Below, piece by piece: positions 26,533-34,100 of a stretch of 64,000 nucleotides of DNA (positions are counted from its first letter, which is position 1; every line of letters begins with the position of its first letter). The position numbers and the translations under genes are program-made. The stretch is from Phycisphaerales bacterium (lineage in GTDB: Bacteria > Planctomycetota > Phycisphaerae > Phycisphaerales > UBA1924): positions 248,001 through 312,000 of the forward strand of contig JAIEUA010000006.1 of assembly GCA_019744815.1 (NCBI GenBank), in the 5' to 3' direction. The notes below the pieces were generated by a model. It did not search any database and was not told where the DNA came from. It saw nothing but the letters and a program-made list of their open reading frames with translations.

Positions 26533-27245
26533 TTCGCACCTCCCGTGCTCTCAACGCCCTTGCTTTCCGTCGCGGACGCGTTCTGGATCTTCTGCAGGGT
26601 GTCCCGCAGATCGCCCGACGCCCGTGTGAAGAGCGCGAAGTACGCGACGACGACGACCGCCAGCATGCCCACCGCCGCGATCGCGACCGCCGTCAGGCTG
26701 CGGGCCGGCGGCAGGGTGAGCAGCCGCGTGTCCACGTTCTTGTACGCCTCGGGGCAGATGCGCTGCGTCTGATCGACCTCCGCCAGCGCCGACAGCCGCG
26801 GCAGGATCTCGCCCAGCTTCTTCGATCCGGCCTCGCGGCTGCCCGCGTAGATGTTCGGGCACCCCAGGCCCAGGATCTGTGCGAACACGCCCAAGCGCTC
26901 GGTCGAGCCCGCCGAATCGTCCTTCAGCGCCTTTTCGATCGCTTCTTCGATGACCCGCACCGAGGACTCCACGCCGCGTTCGGGGGCCAGCGGCTTCCAC
27001 ACGCCCGCGAAGCCGGCACGCATCGCCCGCACACTCGAGTCAATAAAGACCAGCAGCGAAGGTTCCACGGTTTCGAAGCCGCGCATCACATCGGGGTCGG
27101 CCGAGGCCTTGGCGCGGGCGTCGTTGAGCGCGCTGCGCAGTTCCGATCGCACCACCGAGAGATCGATCGCCGCTCCCTTGCGGGCGAGGCGATTGAGACG
27201 GCAGATCTGCTGCAAGATCGGCTCGACGAGTTCGAGCAAACTCAT
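26529..27245 (-). CDS. tssL: TssL/DotU-like protein
   Basis: A 238-aa protein with an N-terminal helical cytoplasmic domain and a single membrane helix near the C-terminus (about 188-208) followed by a short extracytoplasmic tail. The start SLLELVEPILQQICRL and the region FVDxx-like LLVFIDSSVRA followed by WKPLAPERG fit the DotU/TssL fold, in which a conserved acidic helix docks onto TssM. It lacks the peptidoglycan-binding extension of long TssL forms. Its ATG overlaps the stop of the upstream gene and its TGA overlaps the tssM start, so all three are translationally coupled. Similarity is moderate; the neighbour TssM strengthens the call. Confidence 0.68.
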   Translation of the reverse strand: MSLLELVEPILQQICRLNRLARKGAAIDLSVVRSELRSALNDARAKASADPDVMRGFETVEPSLLVFIDSSVRAMRAGFAGVWKPLAPERGVESSVRVIEEAIEKALKDDSAGSTERLGVFAQILGLGCPNIYAGSREAGSKKLGEILPRLSALAEVDQTQRICPEAYKNVDTRLLTLPPARSLTAVAIAAVGMLAVVVVAYFALFTRASGDLRDTLQKIQNASATESKGVESTGGAK

Positions 27246-27988
27246 TGCGATCCTCCGGCGTCACGCGGGCCTGAAACCGGGCCTGGAACTTGGCCCGGAA
27301 CTTGTCCCTGAACTTTGGACTGGAGCTGCGACTGCGACAGGTTGTCCCGCTCCGCGCTCGCGAACGTGCCCGCGAGCGACTCGGTGAACTCGGCGACCGC
27401 GCGGAGGATCTCGGCCTCGATGTTCGCCTCCGCCGCGCCCGCTGTTTCACCCATCAGTTCTTTGTACTTCCGCCACGCCGCCGCGTCCGGGTTGCTGACT
27501 CGCGCATTGGTGCGGCCGTTCTCCGCCTGCGCCACCCGCTCGATCGTGTCCACCCCGTACCGCATCACGTGGCGGCTGGCGAACCGCTCCGACGCCTGCG
27601 CGATCGCCGCGATCAGCGCGGCCATGATCCGCCGCGACGACGCCAGCGCCCGCTCCACCTCGTCGAGCGCTTTCGCCCGGCTCTGATCGTCGCCCTCCGA
27701 GAGCACCCGGGCCAACGCCTGCGAGAAACTGCCCTCGCGGGCCAGCGCCGAGTCCGGCGCGATCTTCTTGTTCCACGCGTTCCACACCAATTGGTCCAGC
27801 TGGCCGAAGGTGTCCCCGATCTGGTCCGCGGCGTGCATGTCCAGCTTGGCCCGATCGATCTGGCGCAGGGCGTCGGCCATGGCCTCCTCGGGCGACTCAC
27901 CTTTCCCTATCGCCTCTCGGGCGCGGGCGAGGGCCTCCTCGGCTTGGAGCAGTCGGGTGTGCCAGGCTGTCGCGCTGCGTGCCGCCAA
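27242..27988 (-). CDS. Unknown first gene of the TssLM-TpsB operon
   Basis: A helical, soluble protein of about 248 aa that I do not recognise with certainty. The best start is a TTG at 27988, with AGGAGA 9 nt upstream; ATG codons at 28120 or further up would add Arg/Pro-rich sequence that looks non-coding. The C-terminal part (NPDAAAWRKYKELMGETAGA and the following acidic helix) recalls the tail of type VI FHA adaptor proteins (TagH/Fha1), which would fit the TagF gene downstream, but there is no FHA domain. This is an inference from pattern only. The last 30 residues are Gln/Pro-rich (QVPGQVPGPVSG), encoded by short degenerate repeats. The stop overlaps the start of the TssL-like gene. Confidence 0.55.
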   Translation of the reverse strand: MAARSATAWHTRLLQAEEALARAREAIGKGESPEEAMADALRQIDRAKLDMHAADQIGDTFGQLDQLVWNAWNKKIAPDSALAREGSFSQALARVLSEGDDQSRAKALDEVERALASSRRIMAALIAAIAQASERFASRHVMRYGVDTIERVAQAENGRTNARVSNPDAAAWRKYKELMGETAGAAEANIEAEILRAVAEFTESLAGTFASAERDNLSQSQLQSKVQGQVPGQVPGPVSGPRDAGGSQ

Positions 27989-28346
27989 GTCGTGGGTTCT
28001 CCTGACCAGAGGCCAAATAGATGGAACGACAGCACCCGCCGCACCCGCGGCGTCACCGTCCGGTCCACGCGACCACCCGCCCTTGCTACCAAGGGAACGG
28101 GTGAAATCCCGTCCCAGCATACCCGCGCCAAGCCGCGGCCGTACTTCTGGGACCTTCGTCCTCCGCCCCGACATCAAGATCGGCCAGCCACAGGGAACCC
28201 CCCTCCAAACCGGACAACCCGCACCGACCCCGCTGTTCTTGCGCGAGCGCCTGGAAACCACCCGGCGCGAATTCGACCTTTCACCCGTCAAGCCGAAGCG
28301 TGCCTTTCAGGCCGCCTCGGCAGCCCGATCGGGCGGGAGGTGGGAC
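27989..28346. other. Divergent intergenic region before the TssLM-TpsB operon
   Basis: This 358-nt gap separates the minus-strand operon from the plus-strand lipoprotein gene and must hold the operon promoter. I see the AGGAGA ribosome site at 27998-28003 (minus strand) but no clear promoter hexamers, palindromes or RNA elements. Confidence 0.4.
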
Positions 28347-28673
28347 ATGCGGCACGACGAACTCACTCGCACCAAGCGCACCGGCACCGGGATCAGCTGG
28401 CGAACCCGCCTCCTGGTCGCCATGTCCGCGGCACTGTCTTGCGCACTCGTCGGGTGCTCTTCGGCGCCCTCAAGCTCCGCCGCCCTCGGCAACGCCCCGG
28501 ATGCAAGCTACGGCGGCATGGCCGCCGGAGACGGGTACGTTCCCGGCACCCGCATCTCCATGGCCGCGGGCGACCGCCTGGGCCTTGCTGTCTACACCAC
28601 CGACCGCGCCATCGCCCGCCGCGAAGCCCGCGAGCGCGATCGTGCCGCGATGGCGAGCGCGCCGACCGAGTAA
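28347..28673 (+). CDS. Small lipoprotein
   Basis: A 108-aa exported lipoprotein. The ATG at 28347 follows GGGAGGTGG by 3-5 nt. A basic twin-arginine-free N-region leads to a hydrophobic core and a lipobox LVGC (about residues 34-37), after which the chain is Ser/Ala/Gly-rich and ends in an Arg/Glu-rich helix (REARERDRA). No family is recognised. It lies divergently from the TssLM-TpsB operon and 87 nt before the next exported protein. Confidence 0.65.
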   Translation: MRHDELTRTKRTGTGISWRTRLLVAMSAALSCALVGCSSAPSSSAALGNAPDASYGGMAAGDGYVPGTRISMAAGDRLGLAVYTTDRAIARREARERDRAAMASAPTE

Positions 28674-28760
28674 CGATCCCAACGCAACAAACTCCTTTCC
28701 CGGGTACCCTTGATTCCGGCGCACGGCGGCTCGATCGCCGATGGCCTGGGAGGGTTTGCT

Positions 28761-29708
28761 ATGGTCGGAGATTGTGGCGTTCGGTTTGTGTGCTCGCTTT
28801 TGGTTCTGATGCCTCTCGGGTTCGTCGGAATGGAGCCAACCTACGGCTCATCCACCGTACCGGTCCGGGCGATGGCTGACGAACCAGCGACCAAGCCCAG
28901 CCAGAATGACCCTCCGGGCAACGAACCGAGAGAGAAAGCGCCCGAGGCCGGGAATCCGGATGCAGAGCCGAAAGATACGCAGCCGAAAAAGGACGCCAAG
29001 CCCGCCAAAGCTCCGGAGAACAAACGCCCGCCTGTGACGCCCGGCGAACTCGTCGGCATCGCGGCTCGTGCCGCCGCCGCCGCTCCGTGCGACAACTGCA
29101 AGGGGAGCGGGAGAGCGCTCGAAGAACGCAAGGGCAACAAGAAAGCGATTCCCGGGGTCACCACGCCGACGATCACCAAAGTTGAAGGACCGTGCACCAA
29201 GTGCAACAAGAACGGCCTGTCAACGGGTCCAAGGCTCCCCAACGAGCTCAAGGACTTCGCGCGACAGTTGCTGCGCGTCGACGACAACAGCGAAAAATGG
29301 CCAGCCGCCAGCGAGAAAGTTATCGATAGATTGAGGGAGCTCACCAAGTTTGGCTCCGCCGCGTGGACCGCGTTGAACAACAACCGCATCCAAACGCTGA
29401 TTCAGCAGAACAAAGACCCAGTCGGCGAGAGCGTTTTCTTTGTGGGCGATGTCACCTTCGATCGAGTCGAGGAGGCACCCGAAGGCGGCATGGCCAAGCG
29501 CAGCCTCACCATCGATGTAAGCAACATCAAGGCGGCGGAGACGATCTTTGAGCAGCCTTTGATCTACGACGCGGCCGTTGAAGAACGCGTCCTCTGCGGT
29601 GGAGTCATCAAGCGTCGCGCCGTTCAGAATGGCGGTTTCGTGCTCGTGATCGAGCGCGGCTACGTCGTGCGATTCTCGGGCAACGACGAGAAGCAACGAA
29701 AGAAATAG
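28761..29708 (+). CDS. Exported protein with DnaJ-like CxxCxGxG zinc motif
   Basis: A 315-aa protein. The start at 28761 has GGGAGGG 6 nt upstream and gives a hydrophobic leader (about 8-28). A Pro/Lys/Glu-rich low-complexity linker (about 35-90) follows. Then come two Cys pairs: CDNCKGSG and, about 30 residues on, CTKCNKNG. This is the CxxCxGxG pattern of DnaJ zinc fingers, here reduced to one pair of knuckles. The C-terminal 150 residues are an unrecognised alpha/beta domain. Zinc binding is inferred; the protein is not a J-domain chaperone because no J domain is present. Codon use is less GC-biased than in its neighbours. Confidence 0.6.
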   Translation: MVGDCGVRFVCSLLVLMPLGFVGMEPTYGSSTVPVRAMADEPATKPSQNDPPGNEPREKAPEAGNPDAEPKDTQPKKDAKPAKAPENKRPPVTPGELVGIAARAAAAAPCDNCKGSGRALEERKGNKKAIPGVTTPTITKVEGPCTKCNKNGLSTGPRLPNELKDFARQLLRVDDNSEKWPAASEKVIDRLRELTKFGSAAWTALNNNRIQTLIQQNKDPVGESVFFVGDVTFDRVEEAPEGGMAKRSLTIDVSNIKAAETIFEQPLIYDAAVEERVLCGGVIKRRAVQNGGFVLVIERGYVVRFSGNDEKQRKK

Positions 29709-29801
29709 CCTTTCCTATCTGCAACTACTCTTTCCAAGGAACTCCCCCAAAAGGGATTTTCGCGCCGATCGCTCGGCGCACAAGAGGGTCGCACTCCGAT
29801 C

Positions 29802-30662
29802 TCAAGCGGATGACATTCCAAGGCTTGCGTGAGCGCTCACGTCGTGCACCCGCAGCAGCCGCGCGCCCTGCCGGACGTGCTCGGCGCTGAGCCGCAGCGT
29901 GCCCTTGAGCCTCTCCGAAGGCTCTGAATCGCGGTTCAGTGCCCACCTGCCCACAAAGCTCTTGCGCGACAGCCCGCTGAGCAAGGGCAGGCCTAGACGC
30001 AGCAACTCGCCGCTGCGCCGGATGAGTTCGAGGTTCTGCTCGACCGTCTTGCCAAAGCCCAGCCCCGGGTCCAGGACCACTCTTTCCCGGGCGACGCCGT
30101 GCAGATCAAGCCGCTCCAGGCCCGCCCGCAGGGCTGCCTTCACCTCGGCGACCACATCGCCGTACCGCGGTGCCTCGGCGTAGCGGTCGGAGTACGAATC
30201 CGCCTCGGGCGGGCGCAGGCGGTGCATCAGGATGTAGCCACAGTCGGACGCACCGAGCAGTTCCAGCATCGCCGGGCCGTCGTCGCCCAGGCCGCTGACG
30301 TCGTTCACGGCGTCGGCCCCCGCGTCCAGAGCGGCGCGGGCCACGGAAGCCATCGTGGTGTCCACGCTGATCGGCGTCCCATCGAACCTCGGGTCACGAC
30401 GCAGGGCCTCGATCACCGGGACCACGCGTTCCACCTGCTCGACCGGAGCGACCCGCGCCGCACCCGGGCGGGTGGATTCGCCGCCGACATCGAGCATGTC
30501 AGCCCCCGCGGCGACGAACTCCGCGCACGCGGTCACGGCCTCCGAGACCGACGCATAGCGTCCTCCGTCGGAGAAGCTGTCGGGCGTGACGTTCACGATC
30601 GCCATCAGCCGCGGTGCGGAGAGGTCGAGGCTGCGGCCGTGAGCAAGGGTCCAGAGGGGCAC
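29802..30662 (-). CDS. folP: Dihydropteroate synthase
   Basis: A 286-aa folate enzyme that joins p-aminobenzoate to the pterin pyrophosphate. Signature blocks are MAIVNVTPDSFSDGG, DMLDVGGESTRPGA, ISVDTT, AVNDVSG, YILMHR, LDPGLGFGKT and LLSGLSRKSFVG. The GTG at 30662 is chosen because it gives the normal length, starts at the usual WxxxxGRxLDL lead-in, and has TACGAT 5 nt upstream like other leaderless genes here. The frame is open further upstream but that part is low-complexity intergenic sequence. It sits alone, divergent from tpsA, with no other folate gene nearby. A weak hairpin (29762-29779) lies downstream. Confidence 0.93.
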   Translation of the reverse strand: MPLWTLAHGRSLDLSAPRLMAIVNVTPDSFSDGGRYASVSEAVTACAEFVAAGADMLDVGGESTRPGAARVAPVEQVERVVPVIEALRRDPRFDGTPISVDTTMASVARAALDAGADAVNDVSGLGDDGPAMLELLGASDCGYILMHRLRPPEADSYSDRYAEAPRYGDVVAEVKAALRAGLERLDLHGVARERVVLDPGLGFGKTVEQNLELIRRSGELLRLGLPLLSGLSRKSFVGRWALNRDSEPSERLKGTLRLSAEHVRQGARLLRVHDVSAHASLGMSSA

Positions 30663-30667
30663 GCACG

Positions 30668-30673
30668 ATCGTA
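30668..30673 (-). promoter_or_regulatory. -10 box of leaderless folP mRNA
   Basis: TACGAT on the minus strand ends 5 nt before the GTG at 30662. It supports that start. Confidence 0.4.
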
Positions 30674-30952
30674 GAGGAACGAGCGGCAAGGGCTCCGTGA
30701 CGAGCCCCGAGCGTGAGCGAGCGGGTGCCGGCAGCGCGAAAGCACCGGTCGCTGACCCTTCGAGCTCGTTCGGCAAGGGCTTGCCCACGCCAGACCGTTG
30801 ATTCGAGACGACCGAACGGAGTGCCCAAGTTCTCGGCCCATGTTTGGTCGTTGATCGGTCGCCGGCGGTCGCTCCGTCGCTACAAACGGAACGCGCCAGG
30901 AATCGCCGACCAAGATCGGCGGCACCGCCTTCCCACCCAAGGTACATTTGAC

Positions 30953-31077
30953 ACGGCAGGATGCCGTCCGGCGGGTTCTCAGCGAACCCGCCACGTTCGC
31001 TTTGAGGCTTCGGAGGTGCTGTGGAAACCCCGCTCGGTGCGGGGCGTACAGGTCAGTACCGAAAAGCAGCCTCAAAG
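30953..31077 (+). promoter_or_regulatory. Structured leader upstream of tpsA
   Basis: Three consecutive structures can be drawn. One is a 6-bp hairpin (30953-30967, ACGGCA/TGCCGT). The next is a 9-bp hairpin (30970-30992, GGCGGGTTC/GAACCCGCC). The third is a longer element closed by a perfect 10-bp stem, CTTTGAGGCT (31000-31009) with AGCCTCAAAG (31068-31077). Inside it, TCGG/CCGA, CTGT/ACAG and CCCCGC/GCGGGG stack towards a UCGGU loop. It ends 38 nt before the tpsA start. It matches no riboswitch I know. Confidence 0.4.
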
Positions 31078-31115
31078 GGGGACCGCGGCAAGGACAGCAA
31101 CCTGCACGCCGCCGC

Positions 31116-34100
31116 ATGAACTCGCGTCGCGACAACTCCGCCGTCCGCTCGATCGCTCAGGTCGCTGGTGCGGCACGCGCGATCCGTGCTCACGAGGTGT
31201 CCCCGCGCGGGCTCAAGCCCGCGGCCCTGAGGGGTGATCGTCTCGCCTGGGTGTCGTCGACCCTGTCGCTGCTCTTGCTGCTCGCGTCGGCCCAGCGTGC
31301 GCACGCCAACGGCCCCGAGAACCCCAACGTCGCCAGCGGCACCGCGTCGTTCCAGAACCAGAACGGCAACTGGGTCATCCACACGTCCAACAAGGCGATC
31401 ATCAACTACACCCGCTTCGACGTCGCGAGCGGGCAGTGGGTCCGCTTCATCCAGGACGGCTCGGGCGCCCGTGTTCTCAACCGCATCAACGGCTCGGCAC
31501 CGACGTTCATCGACGGCAGCATCTACGCCAACGGAAGCGTCTACTTCGTCAACTCCGCCGGCGTCATCTTCGGGCAGAACTCGGTCATCAACTGCGCCAG
31601 CTTCGCCGCCGCGGCCGGGCAGCTCTCCGATCAGAACTTCCTCGCCGGGATCGATCACTTCACGAACCTCTCCGGCGCGGTGATCAACCACGGCCGGATC
31701 GAGACCGCCGACGGCGGCATGGCCGCACTCGTCGGTCGCCACGTCGCCAACTACGGCACGATCGTCGCCCCGCAGGGCACGGTGGTGATGGCCGCGGGCA
31801 GCGATGTCTACGTCGGCGAAGCCGGCGGGCATGTCTTCGCTCGCATTCAGGGCGACGGCACCAATGCCGCCGAGGGCGTCCGCAACGACGGCGTGATCGA
31901 GGCCCGGCGCGGCACCGCGATGCTCGCCGCGGGCGATGCCTACGGCATGGCGGTGATCAACACCGGCCGCCTGATGGCCCGCAACGTCAAGATCGACGGC
32001 GGCGAGCGCGGCGAGGTCCGCGTTGCCGGAACCGTTGACGCCAGCGGCAAGGACCTCGGCGAGACCGGCGGCCGCGTCGAGATCACCGGCGAGAACATCG
32101 CCCTCACCGGCGCGACCATCGACGTCTCCGGCGACAGCGGCGGCGGCACCGCCCTCATCGGCGGCGGACGCGAGGGCCTCGGCCTCGACCACGTCGCCAA
32201 GGGCCTCTACGTCGATCAGAACTCGACCGTCAACGCCGACGCGATCCGCAGCGGCAACGGCGGCGAGATCGTTCTCTTCTCGCAGAACGCCACCCGCTCG
32301 TTCGGCCGCTTGCAGGCCCGCGGCGGCGTCGAAGCCGGCAACGGCGGATTCGTCGAAACCTCCGGCGGCTGGCTGTCGCTGAAGGGCACGCCCGACACCG
32401 GGGCCCGCGCCCTGCTCGGCATCGACGGCACCTGGCTCATCGACCCGCTCGATCTCGAGATCGTCGCCGCGGCGCCCACCGTCGATGTGAGCGGCGGCCC
32501 CATCTTCACGCCAAGCGGCGGCGCATCCAAGCTCTGGGTCGAGGACCTCAAGAACGCCTTCGCCACCAGCAGCACGGTCACCATCAAGACCGTCGGCACC
32601 GTCGGCGCCGGCACCGGCACGATCACGTTCAACGCGATCTTCGATCTCCCGCCGCCGGTGAGCCCCGTGCTCATCCGCACGCTCAACGTGCTTGCCGCGG
32701 GCAACATCGTCATCAACCAGCGGATCGTGGATCAGAACGCCGCCGCGGGCGCGGGGCTAAACCTCAACCTCGCCGCGGGCGGAAACGTCAACGTCAACGC
32801 CCAGTTGCTGCTGCGTCAGGGCGTGCTCACCAGCAGCGGCGTCGGCTTCAGCAGCAACAACCAGATCCGTGCCGCGGGCGTGAACCTCAATCACACCGGC
32901 GCTGTGAGCGTGCAGTCGATCGCCTCGCAGTTCGTCGGCGGCACCAGCTCGATCTTCGTCCGCGGCTCGTCCTTCGACGCCTCCCAGTCGCTCACGACCG
33001 GCGGCGGCAACATCGACATCCAGACCACCACCGGCAACATCCGCTTTCTCGGCGCCGGCTCGAGCGTGGACGCGGGCACCGGCAGCATCGTCGTCAAGTC
33101 CGCCGACCGCATCGAGAGCAACGCGTCGATCAACGCCGCCAACGTGCGGATGGACGCGGCCACGCAGGCAATCTACAGCCGCGACATCGTCGCGAGCAAC
33201 ACGCTTGAGCTGCGGGCGAATGTCCTCGAGTTCAGCGGCCCCGGCACGATCAACCTGACCGCGCCGAGCATGACGCTCCGCGTCAACGACTTCGCCGACG
33301 CCGCCAGCCGCATCCGCTTCCTGTCCTCGATCAATCTCAACGGCAACGCGAACGTGCTGGCCGGCCGAGGCGAGTTCGTGGTCGCCGCGGGACGGGTCAT
33401 CAACCTCACGCCCACCAACAAGTCGCTGCTGATCAACGCCGACACGGTCACCATCGATCCCACCGCGTCGCTTATTTCCGGCGCGGGCGGTCGTCTGCGG
33501 TTCCAGACCCAGACTAGCGGCCGCGCGATCGCCTTGGGCAGCAGCGACGCCGGTGCTCTGGCCCTCAGCACCGCCGAGCTCGCCACCATCGGCGCCGGTT
33601 GGACCAACATCGACTTCCTGAAGGGCGGCCAGTCGGGCGACATCCGCGTCGACAGCGCCACCACGCTGAACCCGTCGGTCACCTTCCAGCTCGGCTCGGG
33701 CTCGCTGCGGCTGAACGACAATCTCACCCTCGCGGGCGCGTTCACGACCAACGGCCGCGTCCGCGTCGGTGCGGGCAACATCCAGCTCTCCGCCGCCAGC
33801 GCGATCTTCGGCAACCTCGTCGACGCCGCCGCGGCGGGCGCGAACTTCACCGTCAACTCACCCGGCCTCATCGACTTCCGCAACTCGATCGGCTCGGCCC
33901 TCGCGCTCAACAGCCTGACGACCACCGGCGGCGGCGCGGCCCGCGTCCGCAACCTCGTCCGCAGCGGCAACACCACGTTCAACGGCGCGGTCCAGCTCGC
34001 GGCCGACACCACCTTCTCCGGCGGCACCGTCGCCTTCAACAACACCCTCGACTCGCACACCACCGGCTTCTACAACGCCACCATCCTCGGCCCCAGCGTG

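Noticed and set aside
29762..29779. Terminator between folP and the zinc-motif gene
   Set aside because: A 7-bp hairpin (GCGCCGA/TCGGCGC) is present but neither side has a U-tract, so I do not list it as a terminator.
30663..30947. N-terminal extension of FolP by about 95 residues
   Set aside because: The extension is low-complexity and carries intergenic-type repeat sequence. The shorter start gives the normal family length.
31000..31077. c-di-GMP-I (GEMM), glycine or cobalamin riboswitch before tpsA
   Set aside because: The conserved core sequences of these classes are missing; only base-pairing supports an RNA element.
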